Notes under the pieces: model-generated
Told to the model about the DNA's origin: nothing
What the model saw: the letters and a program-made list of their open reading frames with translations, nothing else
The model's database searches: none
Assembly (NCBI RefSeq): GCF_004151235.1
Contig: NZ_JUIV01000012.1
Span: 97,488-161,487 of the forward strand
Direction of reading: 5' to 3'
DNA from: Flavobacterium anhuiense
Lineage (GTDB): Bacteria; Bacteroidota; Bacteroidia; Flavobacteriales; Flavobacteriaceae
DNA length: 64,000 nucleotides
Program-made: the position numbers and the translations under genes
Shown here: piece after piece, positions 26,885 through 36,861 of the stretch
How positions within the stretch are numbered: position 1 is the stretch's first letter
Layout of the letters: each line of letters opens with the position of its first letter

Positions 26885-29029
26885 TTATTTAGCAATCGTC
26901 AACTCGTCGATAATGTTTTTAGCTCCAGCGTATTTGTCTATAATCCAAAGTACGTAACGAATATCAACGTTGATAGTTCTTTGTAATTTAGAATCGAAAA
27001 TTACGTCTCCAGCCATTGCTTCGATATTTCCGTCAAAAGCAATTCCGATTAATTCTCCTTTTCCGTTAAGAACTGGTGAACCTGAATTCCCTCCTGTAAT
27101 ATCATTATCTGTCAAGAAGTTTACTGGCATGTAACCTGCTTTATCAGCATATTGTCCGTAATCTTTTTTCTTGTTTAATTCTAATAAACGAGCTGGCAAA
27201 TCAAATTCTTGATCTCCCGCTTTGTATTTTTTAACCATACTTTCCATTGTTGTATAGTTGTTGATTTTTGCATCGTTACGAGGATCTGCAGGTAAAGCGC
27301 GAACTTTTCCGTAAGTCAATCTCAAAGTAGAGTTTGCATCAGGATATTTAATTGCGTTTAATTTAGATTCTCTTAAACCTTCTACCAATTTACGGTAAGC
27401 CGTTGCAAAACCATCGTCTGCTTTTGCCTGATCATCTGTTTTAGCACGGTATTTTGTCAATAAATCATTAGAAATAATATACAACGGATCGTGTACAATT
27501 GCCAATGGTTTTGGATCAGCTAAAAATGCTAATACTTTTTCTTTAGTTGTAAAATAGCTAATTTCAGTTGCTTTTGCTACATCAGCAGTAAAGTCACCAT
27601 TGTTAGCCGTTTTCATTTTTGCAATTTCTGGAGCAAGTCCATACTCAGCAGCTTTAGAAGCATATAAATTCAATTGAGCCGTTAGAACATCTTTTTCTAA
27701 TGGTGCATAAAAATCTCCATAAATGCTTTCTACCATTGCATTGATTTTAGGAAGCATTTCAGCTTTTTTAGCATCATTTTCTTTGTAGTAAGCAATTAAG
27801 GCATTACCTAAATTAGCTGGTCCTGTAGCATAAGCAGAAGTACGTAAAAGCTGAGTCAAATAATTATCATGACGCGCTTTTAAATTTGTTTCTCTGTAAT
27901 AATCGTTGATAGTCGGAATTACATTCTCGTACTTTTCTTTATTTGCAGGTTTACTTGCCCACTCATAGAATTTATCTTCTTGTTCTGCTTTTGTATCAAC
28001 CGTTCCTGCTTTTGTTAAAGCATCGATCATACCCTGACGGTTTTTCCAGTAGTTTGCAGTCGAAGCATATTTAGAAGCGTACTGTAAACGAACAGTTGCA
28101 TCTTTATCCATATACTTTTTCATAACATCCATTCCGGTTTTAGCACCTTCAACCCATGCAGGATAAGCATATTTAATGTTTTGCTCAATTCCTCCAGCTG
28201 GCATCCAACGATTTGTTCTTCCTGGATAACCTAAGATCATTGCAAAATCATTTTCTTTAACACCTTTTAAACTTACAGGCAAATAGTGTTTTGGCTGTAA
28301 TGGCACATTATCTTTAGAATAAGCAGCTGGATTTCCGTCTTTGTCAGCATAAACTCTAAACATAGAGAAATCTCCTGTTTGACGAGGCCATTCCCAGTTG
28401 TCTGTATCTCCACCAAACTTACCAACGCTTTCAGGAGGCGTTCCAACTAAACGAACGTCTGTATAATCTTGGTAAACAAAATAGTAATATTCATTTCCTT
28501 GAAAGAAAGGACGAACAGAAACTGTATATTTTCCGTTTTCGCTGTTCTCTTTTTCGATCAAACTGATTTCTTGTTGAATCGCTTTGTTTCTTTCCGTTTC
28601 AGTCATTTGATCGTTTACTTTAGATAAGATTCTTTTAGAAACATCATCCATACGAACGAAGAAACGAACAAACAAAGATTTTGGTTTCAATTCTTCAGAA
28701 CGGCTTTTTGCCCAAAAACCATCTTTTAAATGATTTTGTTCTGCAGTTGAAAGCTCTGCAATCGCACCGTATCCACAGTGGTGATTAGTTAATACCAAAC
28801 CAGTATTTGAAACGATTTCTGCAGTACATCCTCCATTGAATTGTACAATCGCATCTTTTAAGCTATGGTGATTAATGCTGTAAATTTCTTCGGCTGTCAA
28901 TTGCAAGCCCATTTTTTCCATATCTCTATGGTTCAATCTTTCGATAAACATCAAAAACCACATTCCTTCATCGGCTCTCATCGGGAAAGCCATAAGGCAC
29001 ATGGTCAAGAATAAAATTACTTTTTTCAT
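26885..29029 (-). CDS. S46-family dipeptidyl-peptidase, DPP7 type
   Basis: This is a 714-residue periplasmic exopeptidase. The frame extends 14 codons further upstream, but the start MKKVILFL at 29029 gives a proper signal peptide ending MRAD. Catalytic residues are visible: TNHHCGYG (about 81-88), the Asp in GGDTDNWEWPRQTGD and the Ser in GGNSGSPV. The residue 18 after that serine is Gly (FDGN), the position that separates DPP7 (Gly) from DPP11 (Arg or Ser), so it should release dipeptides with a hydrophobic penultimate residue. It is monocistronic, bounded by terminators. Confidence 0.92.
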   Translation of the reverse strand: MKKVILFLTMCLMAFPMRADEGMWFLMFIERLNHRDMEKMGLQLTAEEIYSINHHSLKDAIVQFNGGCTAEIVSNTGLVLTNHHCGYGAIAELSTAEQNHLKDGFWAKSRSEELKPKSLFVRFFVRMDDVSKRILSKVNDQMTETERNKAIQQEISLIEKENSENGKYTVSVRPFFQGNEYYYFVYQDYTDVRLVGTPPESVGKFGGDTDNWEWPRQTGDFSMFRVYADKDGNPAAYSKDNVPLQPKHYLPVSLKGVKENDFAMILGYPGRTNRWMPAGGIEQNIKYAYPAWVEGAKTGMDVMKKYMDKDATVRLQYASKYASTANYWKNRQGMIDALTKAGTVDTKAEQEDKFYEWASKPANKEKYENVIPTINDYYRETNLKARHDNYLTQLLRTSAYATGPANLGNALIAYYKENDAKKAEMLPKINAMVESIYGDFYAPLEKDVLTAQLNLYASKAAEYGLAPEIAKMKTANNGDFTADVAKATEISYFTTKEKVLAFLADPKPLAIVHDPLYIISNDLLTKYRAKTDDQAKADDGFATAYRKLVEGLRESKLNAIKYPDANSTLRLTYGKVRALPADPRNDAKINNYTTMESMVKKYKAGDQEFDLPARLLELNKKKDYGQYADKAGYMPVNFLTDNDITGGNSGSPVLNGKGELIGIAFDGNIEAMAGDVIFDSKLQRTINVDIRYVLWIIDKYAGAKNIIDELTIAK

Positions 29030-29151
29030 GTTATATTGTTTAAGTGATGCGAATATAAGCCATTTTAGCAATTATCTCAACCTAAACAATCTTAAAATTA
29101 AAAATGACACTATATTTTTAGCAGTTTATTACGAATTTAACATTATAAAAC

Positions 29152-29185
29152 AAAAAAGGTGCTCTGAGAACAGAACACCTTTTTT
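29152..29185 (-). terminator. Terminator after obg
   Basis: AAAAAAGGTG and CACCTTTTTT are the outer arms, with an inner TCTG/CAGA stem. A separate 9-bp stem, AGATTCTAA/TTAGAATCT, lies between it and obg (29208-29240). The two together end the obg transcript before the DPP7 promoter. Confidence 0.8.
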
Positions 29186-29254
29186 GAAAAGTTACTAAGA
29201 TACTAAGATTCTAAATTTTCTGCTTTGAGCTTAGAATCTCACAAACTCAGAATC

Positions 29255-30256
29255 TTATTCGTTAAGCATTTTCCAAAGCCTGTCTTTCAAATCTGTTAAA
29301 CCTTGCTGCGCAACAGACGAAATAAACATATAAGGAACATCCTTGAAAGAAACATCTAATTCTGCTTTCAATTCTGCTTTCAATTCATCATCTAACATAT
29401 CGCATTTTGAAATCACAACCAGACGTTCTTTATCCAACATTTCAGGATTATACTTAGTCAATTCGTTTACCAAAATATCATATTCGCCTTTAATATCAGC
29501 AGTATCCACTGGAATTAAAAATAATAAAGTCGAATTACGCTCAATATGACGCAAGAAATAATGACCTAAACCTTTTCCTTCTGCGGCTCCTTCAATAATT
29601 CCAGGAATATCAGCAATTACAAAAGATTGAAAATCTCTATACGCAACAATTCCTAAATTTGGCTTTAAAGTCGTAAACGGATAATCGGCGATTTTTGGTT
29701 TTGCAGAAGTCAAAACAGATAATAAAGTAGATTTTCCAGCATTTGGAAAACCAACTAAACCAACATCGGCCAAAACTTTCAATTCCAAAATCACATCCAT
29801 TTCTACACCCAACAAACCTGGCTGTGCATAACGAGGTGTCTGGTTTGTAGAACTTCTAAAATGCCAGTTTCCTAAACCTCCTTTTCCTCCTCTTGCTAGA
29901 ATTTGTTTCTCTCCGTGTTCTGTAATTTCAAAAAGTGTTTCTCCAGTTTCTTTGTCTTTTACAACAGTTCCTAGTGGCACTTCAATGATTTTATCTTCTC
30001 CGTCTGCACCTGTACTTCTGTCAGAACCTCCATCTCCACCGTGACCTGCTTTAATGTGACGTGCAAACTTTAAATGAAATAATGTCCAGAGTCCTTTATT
30101 TCCAACCAAATACACATGTCCTCCGCGACCGCCATCTCCACCGTCCGGACCACCTTTTTCAATAAATTTCTCTCTATGTAAATGCGTAGATCCTTTCCCT
30201 CCTTTTCCGGAAGAAACATATATCTTAACGTAATCTACAAAATTTCCTTCTGTCAT
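29255..30256 (-). CDS. obg: GTPase Obg/CgtA
   Basis: This 333-residue GTPase is involved in 50S subunit maturation. The frame is open 11 codons upstream ([11 protein letters not shown]), but the Obg domain starts [23 protein letters not shown], so 30256 was chosen; the extra codons fall in an intergenic repeat. The glycine-rich Obg domain (about 1-155) is followed by the G domain with [18 protein letters not shown] and SKCD in place of NKxD. There is no long C-terminal OCT domain, as is usual in this phylum. Confidence 0.95.
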   Translation of the reverse strand: MTEGNFVDYVKIYVSSGKGGKGSTHLHREKFIEKGGPDGGDGGRGGHVYLVGNKGLWTLFHLKFARHIKAGHGGDGGSDRSTGADGEDKIIEVPLGTVVKDKETGETLFEITEHGEKQILARGGKGGLGNWHFRSSTNQTPRYAQPGLLGVEMDVILELKVLADVGLVGFPNAGKSTLLSVLTSAKPKIADYPFTTLKPNLGIVAYRDFQSFVIADIPGIIEGAAEGKGLGHYFLRHIERNSTLLFLIPVDTADIKGEYDILVNELTKYNPEMLDKERLVVISKCDMLDDELKAELKAELDVSFKDVPYMFISSVAQQGLTDLKDRLWKMLNE

Positions 30257-30274
30257 TTTTTCTTGTTTATGTGT

Positions 30275-30342
30275 AGTTTCATGTTTCAAGTTTCAAGTCA
30301 ACAGAACGTCAACCAACTTGAAACTTTAAACTTGAAACAAAT
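30275..30342. repeat. TTTCAAG-type palindromic intergenic repeat
   Basis: The left part repeats TTTCAAG and the right part repeats CTTGAAA, forming an imperfect hairpin between obg and the CNNM gene. Related words occur at 39600-39645 and 51481-51541. Confidence 0.6.
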
Positions 30343-30343
30343 T

Positions 30344-31618
30344 TTACTCTTTAAGCGTTTTTACTAAAACTTTATCAATCTTAACGCCGTCCATATCGAT
30401 TACTTCTAGAACGAATTTTTGCCAAACCAATTTTTCGCCTTCTTTTGGAATATGCGAAAGCTCAGTCATAATCATTCCGCTTACGGTGTTTACTTCGTAA
30501 TCGTTTGTCAGCTCATCTAATTCGAAATACGTTAAAAAATCGTGTAACGAATAATGTCCGTCAACTAGCCATGAACCGTCTTCTCTCTCTATAAGCTGGA
30601 ATTCGTCTTTGTAAAATTCCGAGGCATCACCTACTAAAGCTTCCAGAATATCATTCAACGTAATCATACCTTGAAAAACTCCATACTCGTCCGAAACCAA
30701 AGCGTAGTGAATTCCTGTTTTCTTGAAGTTTTCTAAAGCTTTATAAGCTGTAGTCTGCTCCATTAAATAAGGCGCTTCAGTTATTATAGATGAAAAATCA
30801 AAATTATCATTTTCAATATTGGCGAAAATATTTTTTAACGTTGCAACTCCAACTATATCATCATAATTATCGTTGTATACTGGATAAACTGCATGAAGAT
30901 CCTGAACAACCAGCTCTTTAATTTTGTCTTTATCGGCTTTTAATGGCAACATGTCAACCGATTTGCGGTGCGTCATTAAAGAATTTACTTTTCTATCACC
31001 GATATGAAAAACACGCTCCACAATATCTTGTTCAATTTCTTGAACTTCTCCAACTTCTGTTCCTTCTTTAATGATGGCTTTAATTTCTTCTTCGGTAACT
31101 TTTCCGTCAGCAGTTGGTTTGATCTGAAAAACATTCAACAAGAAATCTGTTGATGAAGTCAACAACCAAATAAATGGAGCTGTAATAATCGAAATCACTT
31201 TCATTGGCATTGCAACCATTTTTGCAATTGCTTCTGGATAATTTAATCCGATTCGTTTTGGAAGTAATTCTCCTAAAACCAAAGAAAAGAAAGTTAAAAC
31301 TACAACTACAATTCCCACTGCGATTGAATGCGCATAAGGTTTTAGAACCGCAATTCCTGCCACAAAAAGTTCAACATCTGCTGTGATTTTGTCACCAGAA
31401 TAAATACCCGTCAAAATTCCGATTAAGGTAATTCCGATTTGTACTGTAGATAAAAACTTATTTGGGGAATTGGCTAAATCGAGTGCTGTTTTAGCACTTT
31501 TGTTGCCTTTTTTCGCTGCTGTTTCCAACCTGTTTTTACGGGCCGAAATCAATGCGATTTCAGACATGGAGAAAACTCCGTTTAATAGAATTAGAAAAAA
31601 TATAATTAGTATTTCCAA
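30344..31618 (-). CDS. CNNM/CorC-family membrane protein with CBS domains
   Basis: This 424-residue protein has an N-terminal CNNM membrane domain (about 1-190, three to four hydrophobic segments; FSMSEIALISARKNRLE and LGELLPKRIGLNYPE are the conserved motifs), a CBS pair (about 205-335) and a C-terminal CorC/HlyC domain (about 345-420). Homologues are annotated as hemolysins, but the family is better linked to divalent-cation transport or sensing; related flavobacterial GldE acts in gliding. Which applies here is not clear. A palindromic repeat separates it from obg. Confidence 0.88.
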   Translation of the reverse strand: MEILIIFFLILLNGVFSMSEIALISARKNRLETAAKKGNKSAKTALDLANSPNKFLSTVQIGITLIGILTGIYSGDKITADVELFVAGIAVLKPYAHSIAVGIVVVVLTFFSLVLGELLPKRIGLNYPEAIAKMVAMPMKVISIITAPFIWLLTSSTDFLLNVFQIKPTADGKVTEEEIKAIIKEGTEVGEVQEIEQDIVERVFHIGDRKVNSLMTHRKSVDMLPLKADKDKIKELVVQDLHAVYPVYNDNYDDIVGVATLKNIFANIENDNFDFSSIITEAPYLMEQTTAYKALENFKKTGIHYALVSDEYGVFQGMITLNDILEALVGDASEFYKDEFQLIEREDGSWLVDGHYSLHDFLTYFELDELTNDYEVNTVSGMIMTELSHIPKEGEKLVWQKFVLEVIDMDGVKIDKVLVKTLKE

Positions 31619-31821
31619 TTGATAGTGGATTCGTTATAAAATGGTCTTGTTAAATGTAATTTGTAATCTTAAATATAAATGGCTGTCAATTAAAAAACTA
31701 ATTTTTCTAACCCAAAAACATTGATTGTCAAAAACATTTGAAAAGCCCGTTTTAGAGTTAGAAAAATAGTTTTTTTTGCGTCCCGATAACTATCGGAATG
31801 TAACGTACAGCTGGAAAGCTT
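31619..31821. other. Gap between the CNNM and adk genes
   Basis: This gap contains a small perfect hairpin, CCGATA-act-ATCGG (31786-31797), just downstream of adk on the minus strand, but no T run follows it directly. A leader for the CNNM gene may start here; I see no consensus promoter. Confidence 0.4.
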
Positions 31822-32394
31822 CTACAAATTATCTATAACTGACGTTAAGCGCTCTGTAATTTGTTCGATAGTTCCAATACCATCAACAGCATGAAACTTA
31901 CCTTGTTCTTTATAATATCCAATTAGAGGAGCTGTTTTCTCATTGTATTCCTGATATCTCACACGAATTTTTTCTTCGTCTTGATCGTCAGCTCTTCCGC
32001 TTGTTTTTCCTCTTTCTAATAGACGTTTTACCAAAATTTCATCATCAGCTTCTAAAGCAATTGTAGCTGTTACGCTAGATCCGATTGTTGGCAAAAATTT
32101 GTCTAAAGCTTCAGCTTGGTTGATTGTTCTTGGGTAACCGTCAAACAAAAATCCTGCTGTATCTGGGTGTTTTTTCACCTCATCAATTAACATTGCAGTT
32201 GTTACTTCGCAAGGAACCAATTCTCCATTGTCCATAAAAACTCTTGCTTGTTTTCCTAGTTCAGTATCATTTTTTAAATTGAAACGAAAAATATCTCCTG
32301 TCGAAAGGTGCGTTAAATTGTATTTCTCTTTTAAAAATTCTGCCTGAGTTCCTTTTCCTGCACCAGGCTTTCCAAATAAAACGATGTTAATCAT
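31822..32394 (-). CDS. adk: Adenylate kinase, short form
   Basis: This 190-residue enzyme converts AMP and ATP to two ADP. It begins MINIVLFGKPGAGKGTQ (P-loop at 8-17), has the AMP site LSTGDIFRFNL, the NMP segment GFLFDGYPRTINQAEAL and the lid LLERGKTSGRADDQ. The lid is the short type without the zinc-binding insertion. It is downstream of hpt with a 66-base gap and no terminator, so the two purine genes are probably one unit. In some relatives hpt and adk are fused; here they are separate. Confidence 0.96.
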   Translation of the reverse strand: MINIVLFGKPGAGKGTQAEFLKEKYNLTHLSTGDIFRFNLKNDTELGKQARVFMDNGELVPCEVTTAMLIDEVKKHPDTAGFLFDGYPRTINQAEALDKFLPTIGSSVTATIALEADDEILVKRLLERGKTSGRADDQDEEKIRVRYQEYNEKTAPLIGYYKEQGKFHAVDGIGTIEQITERLTSVIDNL

Positions 32395-32460
32395 AATTGA
32401 AATGAGTGTTGTTACTTCTGTCTTTCAGAAGTCTTTAAATGAATATTTAGTTGTATTTTG

Positions 32461-32991
32461 TTATTCTGCTAATTTGTAAATTTCGGTTAGGTTTCTTCCT
32501 AAACCATCGTAATCTAAACCGTAACCAACAATAAATTTATTCGGAATTCGAATTCCGATATAATCTATTTTGATGTCTTTTTTGTATGCTTCTGGCTTAA
32601 AGAACAAAGTCGCGATTTTAAAATGCTTTACGTTTTGTGCTTTAAACAAATGCTTTAATTCTTCAATAGTATTTCCAGTATCAATAATATCTTCGATGAT
32701 AATTACTGTTCTTCCTGAAAGATCCTGATTGATTCCAATTAATTCCTTAACGGTATTTGTCGTTTCAGTTCCTTCGTACGAAGCCATTTTTATAAATGAA
32801 ACTTCACAAGGCTTTTTATATTTTTTCAGAAAATCTGACACTACCATAAAAGCGCCATTAAGAACCCCAATAAAAATTGGTGTGTCATCGCCAAAATCGT
32901 CTTCTACCTGAGCCACCATTTTAGTTAAAGCAAAATCAATTTCTTTAGCCGAAATAAACGGAACAAATTGTTTATCGTGAAGTTGTATCAT
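32461..32991 (-). CDS. hpt: Hypoxanthine phosphoribosyltransferase
   Basis: This 176-residue purine salvage enzyme makes IMP from hypoxanthine and PRPP. The PRPP loop VIIIEDIIDTGNTIEEL is at about 97-113, the flexible-loop residues SYEGTET at 71-77, and the base-site segment YIGIRIPNKFIVGYGLDY near the C-terminus. The frame extends 9 codons further upstream (MSIILKRKI), but MIQLHDKQFVPFIS matches the family start. A -7 box lies about 25 bases upstream. Confidence 0.93.
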   Translation of the reverse strand: MIQLHDKQFVPFISAKEIDFALTKMVAQVEDDFGDDTPIFIGVLNGAFMVVSDFLKKYKKPCEVSFIKMASYEGTETTNTVKELIGINQDLSGRTVIIIEDIIDTGNTIEELKHLFKAQNVKHFKIATLFFKPEAYKKDIKIDYIGIRIPNKFIVGYGLDYDGLGRNLTEIYKLAE

Positions 32992-33015
32992 TATTTTTCT
33001 TTTTAAAATAATGGA

Positions 33016-33023
33016 CAAAGATA
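33016..33023 (-). promoter_or_regulatory. -7 box for hpt-adk
   Basis: On the minus strand TATCTTTG matches TAnnTTTG. The nearest TTTG upstream is 26 bases away, longer than the usual 19-21, so the -33 part is weak. The leader would be about 18 nt. If correct, this supports the start at 32991 rather than 33018. Confidence 0.5.
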
Positions 33024-33177
33024 AAGAATTAGAACTTAACAGCTTCTATCAAAATAAACTGTATCGAGATATTTTTTATGAATGTTAAATATCAGTTAAT
33101 GTTTACAAATTATTTTTTGACCCTATTCTAAATTTCAGTAAATTGTTGTGATATAATCATTTAACTACAAAAAACCG

Positions 33178-34449
33178 ATGAAAAAACCCTTATCCCTATT
33201 ATCTATACCCCTACTAGCCTTAATGACTGCCTGCAATGGGCAAGTAAAAAAAGAAGAAAAAGAAGCGCTTGGCAAACAGCCAGGCAATGTTGTAAAAACT
33301 GCCATTGGAGATATTACGCTTCCTCCGCCCTATGCAACCGAATCTAAAACGAATAATAGTAAAGTAATTGGATGGCCAGCTGGCAAGACACCAAAAGCAC
33401 CTGAAGGTTTTACGGTAACCAAATTTGCTGACGGATTCGAAAATCCGCGTTGGACTTATATTGCGCCAAACCAAGATATTTTTGTGGTTGAAAGCGGAAC
33501 GAGATCGAGTAAAAATCAAATCACAGTTTTAAGAGATAAAGACAAAGACGGAAAATTTGAAACTCGCGAAGTTTTTATTTCTGGACTCAACAAACCTTTT
33601 GGAATGTTAGTTTTAAAAGACTTTTTCTACATTGCTAATACCGATGGATTATACCGCTATCCTTATAAAAACAATCCGCTGAAACTGGAAACAAAAGGAG
33701 AAAAAATCCTTGAACTTCCTGCAGGCGGCTACAATAATCATTGGACTAGAAATTTATTGGCAAGTCCTGACGGAAGTAAAATTTATGTCTCTGTAGGTTC
33801 TGGAAGTAATAATGGAGAAAACGGAATGGACAAAGAAGTTCGTCGTGCGGCAATTCTCGAAATTAATCCTGACGGAACAGGAGAAAAAATCTTTGCTTCG
33901 GGACTAAGAAATCCTGTTGGAATGGATTGGAATCCTGTGAATAAAGAACTTTGGACAGCAGTAAACGAACGTGACGAATTAGGAGACGAACTTGTTCCTG
34001 ATTATATTACCAGTGTAAAAAGAGACGGTTTCTACGGTTGGCCATATTCGTATTTTGGAAGTATTCCAGATCCAAGAATGAAAGGCGAAAGAAAAGATTT
34101 GGTTGAAAAAGCAATAGTTCCCGATGTTCCTGTTGGTTCTCATACTGCTTCACTAGGATTAGCATTTTACACTAAAGATAAATTTCCAGCAAAATATAAA
34201 AACGGAGCTTTTGTGGGACAGCATGGTTCTTGGAACCGTTCAAAAATTTCAGGCTATAAAGTTTTATTCGTTCCTTTTAAGGATGGGAAACCTTCAGGAA
34301 AACCAGAAGATTTTTTAACCGGATTTATTTCTAACGAAAACAAAGCAGAAGTTTACGGGCGTCCAGTTGCAGTAACGGTTATGAATGACGGATCGCTTTT
34401 GGTAAACGACGACAGCAGTAATACTATTTGGAAAGTGACAGTGAAATAA
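33178..34449 (+). CDS. Sorbosone-dehydrogenase-like beta-propeller lipoprotein
   Basis: This 423-residue lipoprotein has the lipobox LMTAC (Cys19), followed by NGQVKKE, without the acidic surface-export run. From about residue 75 it forms a six-bladed propeller of the glucose/sorbosone dehydrogenase type (APEGFTVTKFADGFENPRWTYIAPNQDIFVVESG; GLRNPVGMDWNPV; ERDELGDELVPDYIT; GQHGSWNRS). Relatives oxidise sugars with PQQ as cofactor. Whether this protein binds PQQ is not shown by the sequence alone, and no PQQ synthesis gene lies in this window. It is monocistronic. Confidence 0.8.
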   Translation: MKKPLSLLSIPLLALMTACNGQVKKEEKEALGKQPGNVVKTAIGDITLPPPYATESKTNNSKVIGWPAGKTPKAPEGFTVTKFADGFENPRWTYIAPNQDIFVVESGTRSSKNQITVLRDKDKDGKFETREVFISGLNKPFGMLVLKDFFYIANTDGLYRYPYKNNPLKLETKGEKILELPAGGYNNHWTRNLLASPDGSKIYVSVGSGSNNGENGMDKEVRRAAILEINPDGTGEKIFASGLRNPVGMDWNPVNKELWTAVNERDELGDELVPDYITSVKRDGFYGWPYSYFGSIPDPRMKGERKDLVEKAIVPDVPVGSHTASLGLAFYTKDKFPAKYKNGAFVGQHGSWNRSKISGYKVLFVPFKDGKPSGKPEDFLTGFISNENKAEVYGRPVAVTVMNDGSLLVNDDSSNTIWKVTVK

Positions 34450-34460
34450 ATCACTTAATT

Positions 34461-34516
34461 TCAACCACAAATTACACAGATTTTCACAAATCAATTTGCG
34501 TGAATTTGCGGTTAAA
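34461..34516. repeat. GCCACGAATT-family palindromic repeat
   Basis: The left arm (ACCACAAATTACACAGATTT) and right arm (AATTTGCGTGAATTTGCGGT) pair imperfectly around a short loop. It is one member of a family also found at 37420-37483, 46192-46275 and, as a half site, 63861-63880. Confidence 0.6.
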
Positions 34517-34570
34517 AAATATATTGATTTTTAAATTTGATTGCTTTCGGCACAAACTATAAAGATTTTA

Positions 34571-34702
34571 AACACATAGAGACATAGATTTTTGTTTAAA
34601 AAGATGTTACTAAGAAAACAAGTTTTCACACATAGTTACTATGTGGCTTTTGACAAGTAAAACGCCTTTTTTGCCTCAATCATTACTATGTTTCTATGTG
34701 TT
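34571..34702. repeat. Long inverted repeat with nested palindrome
   Basis: The outer arms AACACATAGAGACATAG (34571-34587) and CTATGTTTCTATGTGTT (34686-34702) match at 16 of 17 positions. Inside, CACATAG and CTATGTG form a second palindrome at 34629-34645 using the same word. The right arm ends 33 bases before the start of the TonB-dependent receptor gene. Confidence 0.75.
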
Positions 34703-34735
34703 AAAATTAAACCGCACTTTAATCCATTTCCTTTT

Positions 34736-36838
34736 ATGCCTTTCAAAAAATATTTTCTTCTTCTTTTTGTGCTTTTTATTTCTAAAAATAGTTCCGCACA
34801 AGAAAAAGAAGTCCAAAATATTGATTCTGTCAAAACTCAAAAACTGAACGAAGTTTTAATAAGTCCGCTTCATATTAATCGTGATTTACAAAATAGTCCC
34901 GCTTCTATTGGAGTTTTATCCGAAAAAGAATTACTTCAAAATAACACTACAGACATCAGCAATGTCATAAATACGATTCCTGGCGTTTTTATGCAATCGT
35001 CGAATATTACCACAACCCGAATTTCGATTCGCGGAATTGGTGCAAGAACTCCGTACGGAACTAATAAAATCAGAGCTTTTTACGGAAGCATTCCGCTAAC
35101 TTCTGGAAATAGCGAAACCGTAATTGACGATATTGATCTTCAAAACATCAATCAAATTGAAATTATAAAAGGACCGCTTTCGAGTGTTTACGGCGCGGGT
35201 TTGGGCGGTGCGATTTTGATTTCGCCCCAAACATTCAATAAAGGAAATTATCAAACTGAAGTCAGTTCTGTTTTTGGATCTTTTGGATTATTGAAAAATA
35301 GAGTTTCTTTTAATTTGAATGAAAAAAATGCTTCTTTAAATCTGAGTTATCACAATTTAAAAACCGACGGCTGGCGCGAAAACAGCGCTTACAATCGCGA
35401 AGGAATTACGCTTGGCGGAGAATTATTCAGAAAGAAAAACAGCAAACTGACGTACTTTTCAAACTACACTTATTTGAAAGCTTACATTCCGAGTTCGATC
35501 AACAAAACAACTTTCGAAAATAATCCACAGGCAGGTGCGCCGACTTGGGTTGCTTCACAAGGTTTTAAAGAATACAAATCAACTTTGGGCGGACTGGCTT
35601 ATGATTTTTCAATTAATGAAAACTTAAAAAATTCGACTTCAGTTTTCATCAATTATAAAGACAGCAACGAACCGCGACCTTTTGATATTTTGCGCCAATA
35701 TACTTTTGCCTCGGGTGTACGAACTCAATTTTCGGGAGATTTCAATATCGGAAAAATCAAAAATCAATTTATTGCGGGATTAGAATATTTCAGAGATAAT
35801 TATAGCGGAAATACTTTCGAAAACTTATATCAGCAAAATAATGGAAATGGAAGTCTCCAAGGCGATCAGCTTACTGCAACCGACCAAAAAAGGCATTTTT
35901 ATAATATTTTTTCGCAAATTAGAACTTTGCTTTCCGATAGATTTGAAATTCAAGCCGGTTTAAATTACAACAAAACCAAATTTGAATTGCAGAATGATTT
36001 TCCCGCTTCCGCGAATAATCCAAAGGAAGAATATAGTTATGATGGCATTTTTTCGCCACAGCTTTCTTTTTTATTTAAACCGAATGAAATTCAAACTTTT
36101 TACTTTTCTGCAAGCCGAGGATTTTCTCTTCCCGCAACCGAAGAAACTTTAACCTCAACAGGAAATATCAATCCAGACATAAAACCCGAAACCGGTTATA
36201 ACTTTGAATTGGGAGGAAAATTGCATTTTTTCAACAAAAAACTCTACACCGAAATTGCCGTTTACCGAATGGAAATTAAAGATTTATTGGTTTCCAAAAG
36301 AATCGGAGACGATCAATACGAAGGTGTAAATGCGGGAAAAACTTTTCATGAAGGAATTGAAATTGCATTAAAGCACAATTGGCCAATTAATAAAGTTTTC
36401 TTTTTAAACTCATACATCGGAACTTCAATCGGAAATTATGAATTCAAAGAATTTGTCGACAACGGGAATGATTATTCTGGAAATAAACTAACTGGAGTTC
36501 CTGCCAATACTGCAAGTGCAGGTTTTAATTTCAATACGAATTCAGGCTTCTATTTTTCAGCCGATTTTCAATTTACAGATAAAATTCCGATGAACGATTC
36601 AAATGCAAATTATTCCGATTCTTATTCTTTATTAAACTTAAAAACAGGTTACCAATTTGAAATTTTATCAAGTCTAATAGCTCATTTAGACGCAGGAATA
36701 AATAATGTGACAAACGAAAAATACGCTTCCATGATTTTGACCAATGCAACAGGAGTTGGAAATGCACAGCCAAGATTCTATTATCCAGGTTTACCAATAA
36801 ACTATTACGGAATTATCTCATTAAATTACTTATTTTAG
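34736..36838 (+). CDS. TonB-dependent receptor (siderophore/iron type)
   Basis: This 700-residue receptor has a signal peptide KKYFLLLFVLFISKNSSAQ. The frame is open 16 codons upstream (MFLCVKIKPHF), but that part lies in an intergenic repeat and spoils the signal peptide, so MPFKKYF at 34736 was chosen. The plug domain (about 40-160) contains ISIRGIGARTPYGTNKIRAFYGSIPLT and VIKGPLSSVYGAGLGG. The barrel ends GIISLNYLF. It lacks the N-terminal carboxypeptidase-like domain and SusD partner of the SusC receptors, which suits a small ligand such as a ferric siderophore; the ligand is inferred. Confidence 0.88.
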   Translation: MPFKKYFLLLFVLFISKNSSAQEKEVQNIDSVKTQKLNEVLISPLHINRDLQNSPASIGVLSEKELLQNNTTDISNVINTIPGVFMQSSNITTTRISIRGIGARTPYGTNKIRAFYGSIPLTSGNSETVIDDIDLQNINQIEIIKGPLSSVYGAGLGGAILISPQTFNKGNYQTEVSSVFGSFGLLKNRVSFNLNEKNASLNLSYHNLKTDGWRENSAYNREGITLGGELFRKKNSKLTYFSNYTYLKAYIPSSINKTTFENNPQAGAPTWVASQGFKEYKSTLGGLAYDFSINENLKNSTSVFINYKDSNEPRPFDILRQYTFASGVRTQFSGDFNIGKIKNQFIAGLEYFRDNYSGNTFENLYQQNNGNGSLQGDQLTATDQKRHFYNIFSQIRTLLSDRFEIQAGLNYNKTKFELQNDFPASANNPKEEYSYDGIFSPQLSFLFKPNEIQTFYFSASRGFSLPATEETLTSTGNINPDIKPETGYNFELGGKLHFFNKKLYTEIAVYRMEIKDLLVSKRIGDDQYEGVNAGKTFHEGIEIALKHNWPINKVFFLNSYIGTSIGNYEFKEFVDNGNDYSGNKLTGVPANTASAGFNFNTNSGFYFSADFQFTDKIPMNDSNANYSDSYSLLNLKTGYQFEILSSLIAHLDAGINNVTNEKYASMILTNATGVGNAQPRFYYPGLPINYYGIISLNYLF

Positions 36839-36861
36839 CGACATAATAAAGATCAAAAACA

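Noticed and set aside
31763..31797. Terminator after adk at the CCGATA/ATCGG hairpin
   Set aside because: The stem is short and no T tract follows directly on the minus strand.
34641..34847. Plus-strand open frame ahead of the TonB-dependent receptor
   Set aside because: It overlaps the receptor start in another frame and is built on the intergenic palindrome.
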